The notes under the pieces: model-generated | Told to the model about the DNA's origin: nothing | Databases searched by the model: none | The model's input: the letters and a program-made list of their open reading frames with translations, nothing else | Made by a program: the position numbers and the translations under genes | Origin: Linyphia triangularis | Taxonomy: Eukaryota; Arthropoda; Arachnida; Araneae; Linyphiidae | Assembly: GCA_963978545.1 (NCBI GenBank) | Contig: OZ021729.1 | Span: forward strand, 85,230,670-85,294,669 | DNA length: 64,000 nt | Direction of reading: 5' to 3' | Shown here: piece after piece, positions 47,544-57,444 of the stretch | Layout: each line of letters opens with the position of its first letter | How positions within the stretch are numbered: position 1 is the stretch's first letter

Positions 47544-47780
47544 CTATGTCACAAGAGGGTCCTTCCTTGACCAACCTTTGCCAAGACAACTGGACATGGA
47601 ACAAGCACGCTAAATCCCGCACGGTCAAGCTACGTGGGAAGAACTCCAGAACTGTGCACTTCCACCCCGTTCAGAGCTACGGCGCGTCCGGGGTCCGCGG
47701 TACTCGAAGACTCAACAAAGGGCGATACTACTGGGAAATTAACGTCAGCAATAGAATATTCGGTACCAGCATGATGTTTG
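47544..47780 (+). CDS. SPSB3: SPRY domain-containing SOCS box protein 3-like, first visible coding exon
   Basis: This exon holds the N-terminal half of the SPRY (B30.2) domain. After a pyrimidine tract and CCAACAG|CT at 47543 the first ATG is at 47546. The frame gives 78 codons (DNWTWNKHAKSRTVKLRGKN, then GVRGTRRLNKGRYYWEINV and FGTSMMFG) and ends G|GTAAGG in phase 1 at 47780/47781. The YYWEI and GT.MM.GIGT motifs match vertebrate SPSB3 (FWEI, GTDMMVGIGT). The ATG may be the start, or the AG before it may be an acceptor for an exon further left; the acceptor-like tract leaves this open. SPSB3 proteins are substrate receptors of Elongin B/C-Cullin-5 ubiquitin ligases; in mammals SPSB3 targets nuclear cGAS. 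The arthropod substrate is unknown. Confidence 0.9.
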
Positions 47781-48201
47781 GTAAGGACGACTAAATACTT
47801 GGTTAGAACACAATTGTTTGAGATTGAGATGATAATAAATATGAGCAGTAATTTGATTGTAAATTAATCGAAAAGAAATAATCATATCTTACTTTAATGG
47901 ATTTTTGTTGTGTAAGAGATCAGTGTTAATATCTATCGTTGAAATCGCCTTAACTTGACACAAAGTAACCAGATGAAAACACGCCTATACATTGTCTTGA
48001 ACTCATCGAATGCAATGTGTGAACCGGATTTACTAAGCCTTGATTGGCTGATTGGAAAGATGTGTGGCCAATAAAACTCTCATAGTATCTATGGTTAGAA
48101 AAGTAAAATATTAATTAAAATTTAAATGTGTTTATTTTCTTTTTGTTATCAACTTATATTCAAGTTTAATACAAAATTCTGTGCTTAGGTTATTAATATT
48201 A

Positions 48202-49021
48202 CAGGGTGGCTACAAAACCTGGAAATCAGGGAAATGTCTGTGAATTTCATAAAATTACTCATTAATCAGGGAATTTTGAAATTTTTGTGTTTCCCTTCTG
48301 GCATGCTCCGTGCGGATATCTACCGCGGCTCGCGTCACATGAAGTCGATGCTGTGATGTCACTGTGTTGAATATTTTTTCCCTTGTACTTTTTTAAGTCC
48401 GTCTAAAAAGCCCTCAATATCTGGCTACTTGCCCGATTTGGGAGCATGACGATTCCAAACTTTTTCTACTCTCAGCAACTAATCCAAACCATCGATATCC
48501 CACCCACAACCGCCTGATGATGTACCGCTTTTTTATTTTTTTAATATCTAGGATCATTATTATGCCTGGAACAATTATTTCTGTTAGATTTCTGATGATC
48601 CTATAAATTAGCAGTGCAGCTATTACGCTATGAACCAGAAACAGCATGTGACATATATTAAAGAAAATAACATGTTTTATTTGTGTTATTTTTTAAATTA
48701 AAAAGAAAAGTATTGTACTGGTTGTGCTTTACCTTGAAGTTAGCAAGTATGGCTAAAGTTGGTGAATTTTGTATTTTTTAATTAACGTTTTCCATTCTTT
48801 TTCATCTAAAGATGTTTGTTTTGATTTTTTCCATAAATTTATTATGCCGCTATTATACTTTGACTATTTAGAATTAAATTTACTTATTAAATTTTTTTAA
48901 ATTCTCCATTATTTGTATTTTTTTAGCGCACGTAGCTCACATCAGGGAATTTTTGAAGAAATCTTCTGGAAATCAGGGAAATGTCAGGGAATTTTATTTC
49001 TCAAATTCTGTAGCCACCCTG
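48202..49021. mobile_element. CAGGGTGGC-ended hAT-like element, 820 bp
   Basis: Termini CAGGGTGGCTACAAAA and TTCTGTAGCCACCCTG form an inverted repeat with internal mismatches. AATCAGGGAAATGTC tracts sit just inside both ends. TATTA at both flanks may be part of an eroded target duplication. The 77-residue minus-strand frame inside has no known domain. Confidence 0.8.
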
Positions 49022-50215
49022 TATTACTATAAAAGTTGTTATTTGCCCGTAACTATACCTTTATGCGGAAGGCTCAATTAAATTTGTCCAGAGGTGTAAT
49101 AAAAGTTCTAATTTTTTTGCTACCCTTCAAAGTTGTCAGATGGTGTGTTTTCATTTGAGTACTTAGTGTCAGGTTTGGGGCATTTCAACTATAGTTTGTT
49201 TTCATGCTTATCGGTCTTTCTAAAAACTTCTAAGATAGCAGTTTTGCGTCCGTATTAAACTCATTATTTCAATGTAATCTTAGAGGTCAGGAAAATCCAA
49301 CAAATCAGAAGATTAAGGACTTTTCTTGGTTTTGCCATATTTGTTAGGGACATGCAGTGCTAGAAGTGTTGGTAGACGCGGGATGACACGTCCCCCCACT
49401 TTTTAAGAAAATACCCATGCGTCCCCCCACTTCTAAAACCACTGAAATCCACCCCACCCCCCCCACTTTTAAAAACACTCAATCCTTCAAAAAACAACTA
49501 AAGAAAAATAACACTAACCTTTAATTGTAGTGACACTGAGAAAAAGTGACCTTTTTTTTGACATTCGAAAACTTTAAAGCTATTTATGGTCATACTATTA
49601 TAAAAATGTACTATACTACTTTATATAAAGATATAAGTATTTTTATTAACAAGTACCGTGTCAACTTTTAACATTAGAGGAACTTATTTTAAAGTAAAAT
49701 TTTTATTCTTGTTTCATATAAAGACAAACAATTGTTTTTTTAAAAAAAAACCAAACATTTCAGAGTTTTCTATTAATTTAATTTCATGAAAGTATGCACA
49801 TTTCGAAGGAAAATTCAAGGGAACTCATTATAAAATCTAAAATAAAAGAAATATATAATATGGAAATATCACTTCACTTTATCTCTTACTTCCAAGTAAA
49901 AAAAACTAAGTCGCATAATATTTATTAAAATAATCCACTTGTTCTATGCTAGAGTTTGGATCCTTGATCAATGTTAGTGTTAAAAAGTATAAGTTATCTC
50001 CTTATTAGTTAATATTTTTATTATAAGATAAGATTTATTATAAAATTTATCGTTGGGGGAGGTGGGGGGATGCACTTCTGGGCATCTCCCCACTTTTATT
50101 TTCAATTTTTCCCCCTCTGGGACATGGAAAAAGCATGTCAAAAACTTGTATTGATTTTTAAGCACTCTTCCTGTAGTTCAAGTCAAGAACTTTAACTAAA
50201 GCGTGTTGGATAGGT

Positions 50216-50714
50216 CAGCGGTTTCCAACATTTTTAGCTGTGCAAACCAACTATTTTGTAAAAAAAAGACTCCGAGGCACACTAGCTAAGAGAATGTGTG
50301 AGTGCTTCAATAATTCGTAAAACGTTTTCTGTACATGAAACATTTTTTTAAAGAAATTCTATTGTATTGATTCACTTTGCTGTCACAACTGCAAGAAAAC
50401 TAAAAAACAAGTGGTGAAAGTTAATAAAAAAAAGTCAGTGGGATATTTTACATTGTTTGTCCCCAATGAAAGAGTCAATATTTGGATTAAAACTGAATAT
50501 TTTTAGCCATGCTGCTGAATTCGTGCATTATTCACTCGTTAAACCATCAAAGAGTACAATTGAATAATTCAATTGTTGTTAACAATTTAGTGATTCGATT
50601 GTTCCCCCATCCCTTCCTCTGAAGCTGCTATAATATTTATCTTGGCTTAGATTCTTGACCAGCGTCCACAGCTCAATACCACGCTACTCACGACCCATGG
50701 GTTGGGAACCGCTG
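50216..50714. mobile_element. Old hAT (Charlie-type ends) non-autonomous element
   Basis: It begins CAGCGGTTTCCAAC and ends GTTGGGAACCGCTG, an inverted repeat typical of Charlie/SPIN-like hAT elements. The interior has no open frame. No clear 8-bp duplication remains. Confidence 0.75.
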
Positions 50715-51910
50715 TGATTAATTATTTTGTCATTAATTCTAGTTATTACACACACAAAACTTTTTCTAATAAATTCAAACTTTAACTTATCTCTTCTGGA
50801 AGTTTTTTTAAAATTAAAATACATTTATTAAAAGAGTGAGAAAAAAAAAAACAAAAAAAAAAAAACATAAATAACAAGTACAATGTATTTTCTGTTTTAT
50901 GTGTCTTTTGGGTTCATATTATAAAATTTGTAATTAAATTATTTTAATCAATTTCTTTCATATGTTTTTTTTTTACATTAAAAAAAAAAGATTTTTTTAT
51001 GTATAGTTAAATGATTGAATTTAATAATCTAACCCATAAAAACAGTTTTTAAAAAATCCTTTTTATGCATTGTCAATTTTTATATTCATTTACACAGCGC
51101 TGATATCAAAAAATTTCTGTCTGGAAAATGCTCGATAAACTACGCTTCAAAATTTATTTATTAATAGAATGTGACTTTGTTCTCTCACATCCAAATGTCA
51201 TTTATTCTAATCTGTTTGCAAGTAGAAAAAAGATGGTGTCCCGTGCATACACCAGAGATTCGCACAATACAAATTCGTTGCCTTGCGATATAAAAAAAAG
51301 AGGTACAAAAAGTAAACCTTTTACACCCGGTAAGTCCTATATCATATAATTTCATCCTTGGAGAAAATATGGAGGGGAAAAAACACAATTTTTAGTGACA
51401 TAATACTACAGGTAAAACCAGTTTATAATTTTGGTTTTCTAGATACTTAGCAGTTATTTACTAAGTCTACAACATAACTTTTGTAAATTTTATAAAAAAT
51501 TTCTAATTTGAAAGTCCAAACCTTTTTTTTTTTAACCCTAAATAGTTTGATCTGAAATTGAAGCTTAGGTCATACTAATTTGGCCAAAATATAATTTTAA
51601 CTAGTACTAATAACTAAACTAATTTGGCCTAAATACAAATTTTAGATTTGATTAATTTGATCTGAAATTGAAGCTTAGGTCATACTAATTTGGTCAAAAT
51701 ATAATTTTAAAAAGTTTACTCTTATAATTTAAACCGATATTTTTAAATAAACTAGTTTTGTCTGTTCTAAACTAATTTGGCATAAATACAAATTTTAGAC
51801 CCGACTAATTTGTCCTAAAATTATATTAGGACTGTTGTAAGTACATTTTGGTATTCTTGATAGCCAGCTTTTATCATAACCTGCATTTAAAGGCCTTTTC
51901 TCCTTCACAG

Positions 51911-52536
51911 GCATCGGCACCGAAAAAGCCCGACTACACACTAGTGAATTTGTAAACATGCTTGGGGAAGACGACCAAGGCTGGGGTCTGTCTCATAAAG
52001 GACTTCTGTGGCACAAGGGACAGTCGAGGCGGTTTGTTGAGCCCTTTCGTGAGAACAAAGCCACAACAGTGGGACTATTCTTTGATGGCATCAAAGGCAC
52101 CTTAGAATACTACAAAGATGGCTGCAAACTAGGGGTAGCTTTCACGAACCTTCACCTTGTAAAAGATAGCCTCTATCCGATCCTTTGTTCTACAGCAGCT
52201 ATGAGCGAGATGACTCTGAGCTTGGCCAAAAGGGAATTTGGCAATCTTCAGGATCGTTGCAGGGACGTCATTGTGAAGCAGCTGAGAACTTCTGAAGATG
52301 TGTCCAAACTGACGTTGCCCAACCCCTTGAAACTGTACCTTGCAGAAGTGCCGGTAGGTAGGGAACATCGTAGAGAAAGACCGGAAAAAGGTGCCACAGA
52401 ACCTGATAACGGTGAACAGTTGGTTAGTTGTGGACCGAATCGGACCCGCAGTTCATACAGTTCTCCACCTCATGCAAGATTACCTCTAGCCAATCATTCT
52501 GTGTTGCGCAATAGCACAGAACTTAAGCGTGCCTAA
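51911..52536 (+). CDS. SPSB3: SPSB3-like, last exon: SPRY C-terminal half and SOCS box
   Basis: Joins to the previous exon in phase 1 (TTT G|GC ATC GGC ACC, giving FGIGT) and completes a product of 286 residues from the first ATG; human SPSB3 is about 355, so N-terminal sequence may be missing. It shows the SPRY motifs GWGLSHKGLLWHKG, VGLFFDGIKGTLEYYKDG and YPILCSTAA. The SOCS box follows: the BC box LQDRCRDVI (L191, C195, I199) for Elongin C binding, and a Cul5-box core LPNP at about 214-217. A polar tail of about 60 residues ends at TAG (52534-52536 is the last codon plus stop). The assignment rests on collinearity of all these motifs with the SPSB3 family. It is transcribed toward the converging GRWD1 gene. 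Confidence 0.93.
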
Positions 52537-52665
52537 TAGGGAATTTGGCTATCAAGGATTGTTGCGGGGCCATTATCCTGAAGAAGAATTGCTGGAGATG
52601 TACCAGAAGGTGAAAGGTGCTATAATGTCTGGTCAGTGATTCAGCAGTTGTGGACCACATTGGAA
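52537..52665 (+). pseudogene. Relic tandem duplicate of the SOCS-box-coding segment
   Basis: Just past the stop, GGGAATTTGGCTATC--AAGGATTGTTGCGGGGCC aligns with the coding GGGAATTTGGCAATCTTCAGGATCGTTGCAGGGAC at about 52232. The match continues through CTGAAGAAGAATTG against GTGAAGCAGCTGAG and GTGAAAGGTGC, and into CAGCAGTTGTGGACCACATTGG against CAGTTGGTTAGTTGTGGACC near 52430. A 2-bp deletion and stops make it non-coding. It is a diverged copy of the preceding SOCS-box and tail region, with gaps. Confidence 0.65.
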
Positions 52666-53029
52666 AAACACCTTGAAGTATAACAACTAAAATTTATACA
52701 TATATGGAGGATAATTATAAATATTTTGTGTGAGGTGTTGATTGTAAAATCAGGCAAGAGGATTTTTCCCGATATATTGTGTATCGCAGCGAGTGGAAGC
52801 GAAGACGTGTTTGATGATTCACATGAGTTAGTATTTTCCTCCGAAGACAAGAGGGACTAGGTAATTGATTTCTGAGATTGGGGGTACACCTTTTTGGACT
52901 GTTGAATTTAATGGGTTGAAAACTGGAAATAAGAGAGCTTGCTACAATGAATACTTGCTGGTTGATTATCTCTCTTCTCCAGCATTACTATCTATTCCTA
53001 TCAAATTGGACTTATGTTTTGCCATTATA
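52666..53029. other. Intergenic, nothing recognised
   Basis: Probable 3' UTR/intergenic sequence of the SPSB3-like gene. No repeat partner or canonical poly-A hexamer stands out. Confidence 0.4.
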
Positions 53030-53418
53030 CAGGGTTCCCACGGTCATTGAAAGTGCTTAATATTTTTGAACTTGTTTTCAACTCCTTGAAAATGCTTAGA
53101 GGTGTTTAAAAATCCTTGAAAATGCTCTAAGGTCCTTAATTTTTGCAGATATTGTGTTGCTAAGTGCAAAATTTATAAAAATACCAACTCGGACTTGCTA
53201 TCCCCGCATAACTGTCACTTATCTGCACCGTATCAGAATTCTCCGATATATTTGTATTACACATCCACCAACTTGTACCTTTTTTGGTAGAATATACTTT
53301 GTTAAAAATTTATATATAGACGTGAGGCTTGAAAACAAATTATCAACGGTCCTTAAAAACATTATTTAGGTCCTTAAAAGTCATTGATTTTCATTCTGTG
53401 ATTTGAGTGAGAACCCTG
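53030..53418. mobile_element. hAT-like MITE with CAGGGTTCCCAC ends, copy 2
   Basis: Begins CAGGGTTCCCACGGTCATTG and ends GAGTGAGAACCCTG. It is collinear with copy 1 at 27424 (GTGCTTAATATTTTTGAACT, CGGACTTGCTATCC, ATTTGTATTACACATCCACC) and longer at its right end. Confidence 0.82.
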
Positions 53419-53499
53419 TTATGGGAGTTAAATACAAGGACTGTTTGAAAAGTTAGGGACTTTAAAATAAAAATATATACACATACACCAAAGTGCATT

Positions 53500-54290
53500 T
53501 TATTTCTCGATGTAGTATTCTTTCAACTCGATACTCTTTTCTAACTTGTTTAACTTTTCCAAAAAATAAGATTTCTCAAACCCCTAAAAATAAAAATAGG
53601 CATTTGTTGCATTAATGATCTTGGAATTTGAAATAAATATCTGTTCACCTAGACATTTTTTTTGTATTTGAGAAGGGGAAAAGGTCACAGGGGGCTGTGT
53701 CAGGAGAGTAGAGTATATAAAGGAGCGTTTCGTAGTGTAATTCTACCAATTTAGTGGTTGTGGACAAGTGAGCTGGTGCTTTGTTATGATAAAACAGCAT
53801 TTTTTCTTAGAGGGCACTTTTAACTCAATTTTATGTTAAAAAGGTCTAATAAGTCAACGTAATACATGTCTGGTTATCTTTTTTCCCTTTTCCAAATAAT
53901 CAATGAAGATTATGCCCTTTGTGACTTAGAAAATCGTTGCCATAACCTTTAAGGCTATTGTTTTTGACTTTTTTGGAGCTTTTTCAGCCGGAAAAATCCA
54001 ACGATTGGACTGTTTTTCATTTTGTAGTTATGCATGTGTGTCATCAACTATAACTGTAAACTGTTAAAAGTCTCTTGTATTTGCCTAAATACCTTTTTGG
54101 AATGGTTTGATCAACTGCCAGAAATCGCACACCAGTCATCTTTCTGATAACTTTTCCATGCAGGATATTGAATACATACTCATTTGAGGTGCTTAACTTT
54201 TCATTTATCTTGCGTACCTTTACACAGTGGTCTTCTAACACGATATGGATTTTGTGATCATTTTTTTGGGTTGTTGCCTAAATTGGACGT
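53500..54290 (-). pseudogene. Mariner transposase pseudogene
   Basis: Reading the minus strand in shifting frames gives ordered mariner motifs: VLEDHCVKVRKINEKL (helix-turn-helix linker region), PAEKAPKKSKTIALKVMATI, GIIFIDYLEKGKKITR, FYHNKAPAHLS, YSPDTAPCDLF, and the end LEKLNKLEKSIELKEYYIEK before TAA. The second catalytic Asp of the usual HxDNAPAH motif is replaced by Lys (HNKAPAH), while the third Asp in SPDxAPCD remains. Several stops and frameshifts make it non-functional. Open frames of 60-69 codons in 54044-54417 are pieces of it. Confidence 0.88.
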
Positions 54291-54952
54291 TCAGTGGAAA
54301 TCTGCGGTTGTTGTGCTCATGCAGCCACAAAGAAACTTCGTAAACCATGTCGTATGACGGAGAAGTCACATAACATTTAAACAGCTTTTTTACGGGTTTC
54401 ATTGTTTGATTTTCCACGCAAAGTGCACCGTTTTATAACAACGTACAAAAAATTTATTTTTTTTAATCATTTTGAATAAAAAATTGTGGTGAAAGTAGCA
54501 CTTTTTTGCAAGGAGTGCGGGAAAGTAACTTTTTCGTTCTAGTGGAATAAGTACTTTCTCGCACGTCTCATGCTCAAATATTACATAGCCTTGGCATTGA
54601 AATGCCATATTTTTATAAGAATTTCATTGACTCGAGTTGCCAACATTAATAAATATATGTATTAAAAATATTTTTTTACACGTGATTATAAAAAATATTG
54701 TATGCAACACGTGGGAAAATACTTTTTCAAACTCGGTAAATTATTTGATTTGCACTCGTCAAATAAGCGTTTTACCTCGTGTGAAAAATTATTACTTTCC
54801 CGACTAGTTGCATAAATAACTATTTATTTACACCCGCAATTCTCTTTTCTCCATAATCAAAGCAAATACGCTACCTATTTTCCTTTGAGTCCGATAATTA
54901 CTTGAAATATTGTCTGCACATTTGACGAGTGTTGCCTCGGATAATAATAAAT

Positions 54953-55286
54953 ATGGTTCCCACGGTCATTAAAAGTGCTTGATAAGTGTTGACTGGTTTT
55001 TCAGGTCTTAAAAGTACTTGAAAATGCCTAGAGGTCCTTAATTTTTTTCACTTATCCGTACCACACCAATTTTTTTTGGTATATTTGTATTGAGCATGCA
55101 TCAATCATTTGATTTGTATTTGCTGGAGTAGAAATTGAATGGTTTTAGTCACACACTGTACTTTGCGAGATTAGGGCAAAGCAGCCGTACGTTAAAGACC
55201 TGATGCATGAAAACAAATTGTCAAAGGTCTTTACAAGTATAATATAGGTCCTTAATTTTCAATCTGTGATTCCAGTGGGAACCCTG
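54953..55286. mobile_element. hAT-like MITE, copy 3, inserted in the mariner
   Basis: It starts at an eroded end (ATGGTTCCCACGGTCATTAA) and finishes CCAGTGGGAACCCTG. It shares GTGCTTGATAAGTGTTGA- and CTTGAAAATGCCTAGAGGTC-type blocks with the copies at 27424 and 53030. It is younger than the mariner that it interrupts. Confidence 0.8.
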
Positions 55287-55367
55287 ATAAAGTAAACACA
55301 TAGCAATGAGAGTGCAATCAGAGCACTACCTTTTCTGAAGTCGCAGGCTTATCAAACAGCCCTTGTA

Positions 55368-56242
55368 GCTCACTGAAGGGGAGTGTGTACTGTAAGGAGA
55401 AACTGTCCCTATCATTTAGGGACGTCTGCACACATTTTTAGATTGTAAAGAGATAAACTAAGAAACTGTGTGTACATATATTTTAAGGCTTAGGCCAAAC
55501 TACTTTTTTAAACTTGGTTGTTCAGAAGCAGGAATATTTTTCTTTTGTGTCGCAAACATACAGTAATAACACGTTAAAACTCATTTATGTATTATTTCCT
55601 ATAATTGCAAATACATTGTATAATATTAAAATAGACCAATGAGAATTGGAATATTTGTTTTATATTTTGCTCATTTTAATGTAATTAAAGAGAGTTTACA
55701 TGTTTTTCTTGTAAGATAAGATGTTTATAGGTGTTAATATCTTTTTAAAATAATTATAGTGTTTATCACAAATAGAAAAAATAGCTTTTTATAATTGTAT
55801 TTTTTTTTTTTAAATTCGAAAGTGTACTATTTATTGCACATTAACAATGAATTATATTTAACAATCCATATTTTGGCACCATTTACCTAAAGAATTGTGG
55901 CAGTAATAGTTAGAAATTTCATTTTACAGAATCATTTAAACTTTTCATTACTGTCAAAACTATTGTTAGAAAATATGGGCATATTGTTGCTTTAGCATAC
56001 TATTTAATCCAAGGTGTCTACACATCTGGATAAGTTAGGGAAATTAAAAAGGGAATTTATAGAAATCCATGGGGGAACTTTTTTGCCTGAATTTTGTGCT
56101 GTAGTTATCTGATGCTCAGTTGAAAACCATAGCAGCTGTATTTTGTCTATTGCTATATAATATTCTAATGTATGTATCATTAAAAAAATACCACACAGAT
56201 TGACTAAATAAAACAACTTTATACAGATCAACCGAGCTCACT
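55368..56242. other. Intergenic stretch between the mariner and the GRWD1 3' end
   Basis: AT-rich. A segment at about 56010-56080 (AGGTGTCTACACATCTGGAT, AGGGAAATTAAAAAGG) repeats a block found at the ends of the 22.6-25.1 kb units. No gene. The GRWD1 3' UTR should lie at its right edge. Confidence 0.5.
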
Positions 56243-56551
56243 TCACACACTTATAGTCCTAAACACATTCAGTCCGGCAATAGAGGTGGAGACGAGCACC
56301 CCTGGCATCTGAGGGTGCCAGTGCACCTCCTTCACCTCTTTCTGTCCTAAATGAAGGAAGAGCAGTTGTGGAGGAAGCTCTTTCACATCCTCTGGATCTT
56401 CTTCCGCGGAGTCTTTCTCCACTGCCAAGTCCCACTGGGAGACGGAGTTGTCCTCCGCAGAAGCGGCAAACACGGAGGCGTCGGAGGGATGCCACTCGAC
56501 GGAGGTGATGGGACCAGTGTGATACTTGAAAGTGCATATTGGGGCACCATC
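56243..56551 (-). CDS. GRWD1: GRWD1, last exon (final WD repeats, C-terminus)
   Basis: The terminal exon of glutamate-rich WD repeat-containing protein 1, a histone-binding protein that acts in ribosome assembly (the yeast relative Rrb1 chaperones Rpl3) and interacts with replication-licensing factors in mammals. After TTTCTTTCCAG it reads DGAPICTFKYHTGPITSVEW, then HPSDASVFAASAEDNSVSQW and DLAVEKD. An acidic insert (SAEEDPEDVKELP) follows, then QLLFLHLGQKEVKEVHWHPQ and the family-typical end VSTSIAGLNVFRTISV, with TGA at 56245-56243. It supplies 102 residues, phase 0 at its start. The motif order and the identical C-terminal FRTISV match human GRWD1. The preceding intron is 2.8 kb and holds a Tc1 relic. 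The exon is GC-rich compared with its surroundings. Confidence 0.96.
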   Translation of the reverse strand, partial: DGAPICTFKYHTGPITSVEWHPSDASVFAASAEDNSVSQWDLAVEKDSAEEDPEDVKELPPQLLFLHLGQKEVKEVHWHPQMPGVLVSTSIAGLNVFRTISV

Positions 56552-56635
56552 CTGGAAAGAAAAGGTATACTTAGATAAAAATGGTACAATGCAGAGTAAT
56601 TTAAATACACCTGCTGAAAACCTGTTTCAACCAAC

Positions 56636-57075
56636 ACAGCAAAATATCAGAAATCCAAAACTTTTCCAGTCCTAAAAAAGGGGATGTAGGGGGGGGGGGG
56701 TACAGAAGTCTGTTCGTACCTGAAAGTGATGACAGTAAAAATGAAGTGGTTGAGGATAAAATTCCCAAGGACCAGTTAGTTTGAAGTATTAGGCATAGCA
56801 ATTAAAGGACTAGGGCAAAGAGACAATTTCAGAATCAGAAATAATGGGGATTCGAGAAATAGGAGAAAAGTTTAGGCCAAAAGTCAAAACTATTAAAACA
56901 GCTAACCTTAAAACAAATGCTTTTCAAAACCACATAAATACATCGTTTTTTTCTTATTTCATTCAATTTATATATTATTTCTTTGATTTTGTGCATGATA
57001 ATGATGTGTTCTAAAATCCGGAATTTTCTGGGATTGCCGAAGTCCTTGCGATTCCAGTTTTGAGATACTCTACTG
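56636..57075 (+). pseudogene. Second pogo/Tigger-like deletion derivative
   Basis: The left end AGCAAAATATCAGAAATCC and the right end CCAGTTTTGAGATACTCTACT are imperfect inverted repeats like those at 45764-46157. Its coding remnant (ESDDSKNEVVEDKIPKDQLV, then a stop and frameshift) matches the open piece in the other copy, so both derive from the same parent family. Confidence 0.6.
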
Positions 57076-57444
57076 TTGTATTTGTTTGTGAAATTCGGTG
57101 GACATGTGATTGGTACTCTAGAGCAAGGGTATGAAGTTGTGAAAGGGAGTAATATTTCCAAGGTTTCAGTGAAAAGAATTGGAGAAATTTGCTATGATTA
57201 AACTTCTGTTTTAGTAATGTATTTTTAGCTTAGTTGATGAGTTCATCAGCTGTCGATGATATGCCAGTAGTAATCTTTTCACTGGAATGGATGCATACTT
57301 GAGTTGCTCTTTGAAGTTTTTTATTCTTTAAAATATCTGTAATGTAGTCCTCAAAGATTTCTTTGCAAAATACAAACTTTTTGCTCTTCACTTAATCTAA
57401 TTCCTCATGCTAGCAATTTTTAAAATATAAAATATCCTACTTTT

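Larger units (their letters stand above)
47781..51910 (+). other. SPSB3-like intron (4.1 kb)
   Basis: Bounded by GTAAGG and TTCACAG. It contains the CAGGGTGGC element (48202-49021), C-rich runs near 49390-49460 and 50050-50115, a hAT relic (50216-50714), a fragment of the 4139-type family (about 51040-51200), and a short internal repetition around 51540-51830 based on 'GATCTGAAATTGAAGCTTAG' and 'CTAATTTGG'. Confidence 0.85.
53435..55365 (-). mobile_element. Mariner element, decayed, carrying a nested hAT MITE
   Basis: Termini CAAGGACTGTTTGAAAAGTT (left) and, inverted, CAAGGGCTGTTTGATAAGCC (right) are matching mariner-type inverted repeats, with TA on both outer sides (53433-53434 and 55366-55367). 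The element is longer than a 1.3-kb mariner because a 334-bp MITE (54953-55286) and other sequence at about 54420-54900 have been inserted. Confidence 0.85.

Noticed and set aside
51128..51349. Possible alternative exon ending CACCCG|GTAAGT inside the SPSB3-like intron
   Set aside because: The peptide does not match the SPRY family, the two flanking exons already join perfectly in phase, and part of the span is dispersed repeat.
54399..54608. 69-codon minus-strand frame upstream of the mariner transposase motifs
   Set aside because: It does not align with the mariner N-terminus and probably belongs to inserted sequence within the mariner.
56259..56637. 92- and 84-codon minus-strand frames and a 75-codon plus-strand frame over the last GRWD1 exon
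   Set aside because: Out-of-frame shadows of the GC-rich exon.
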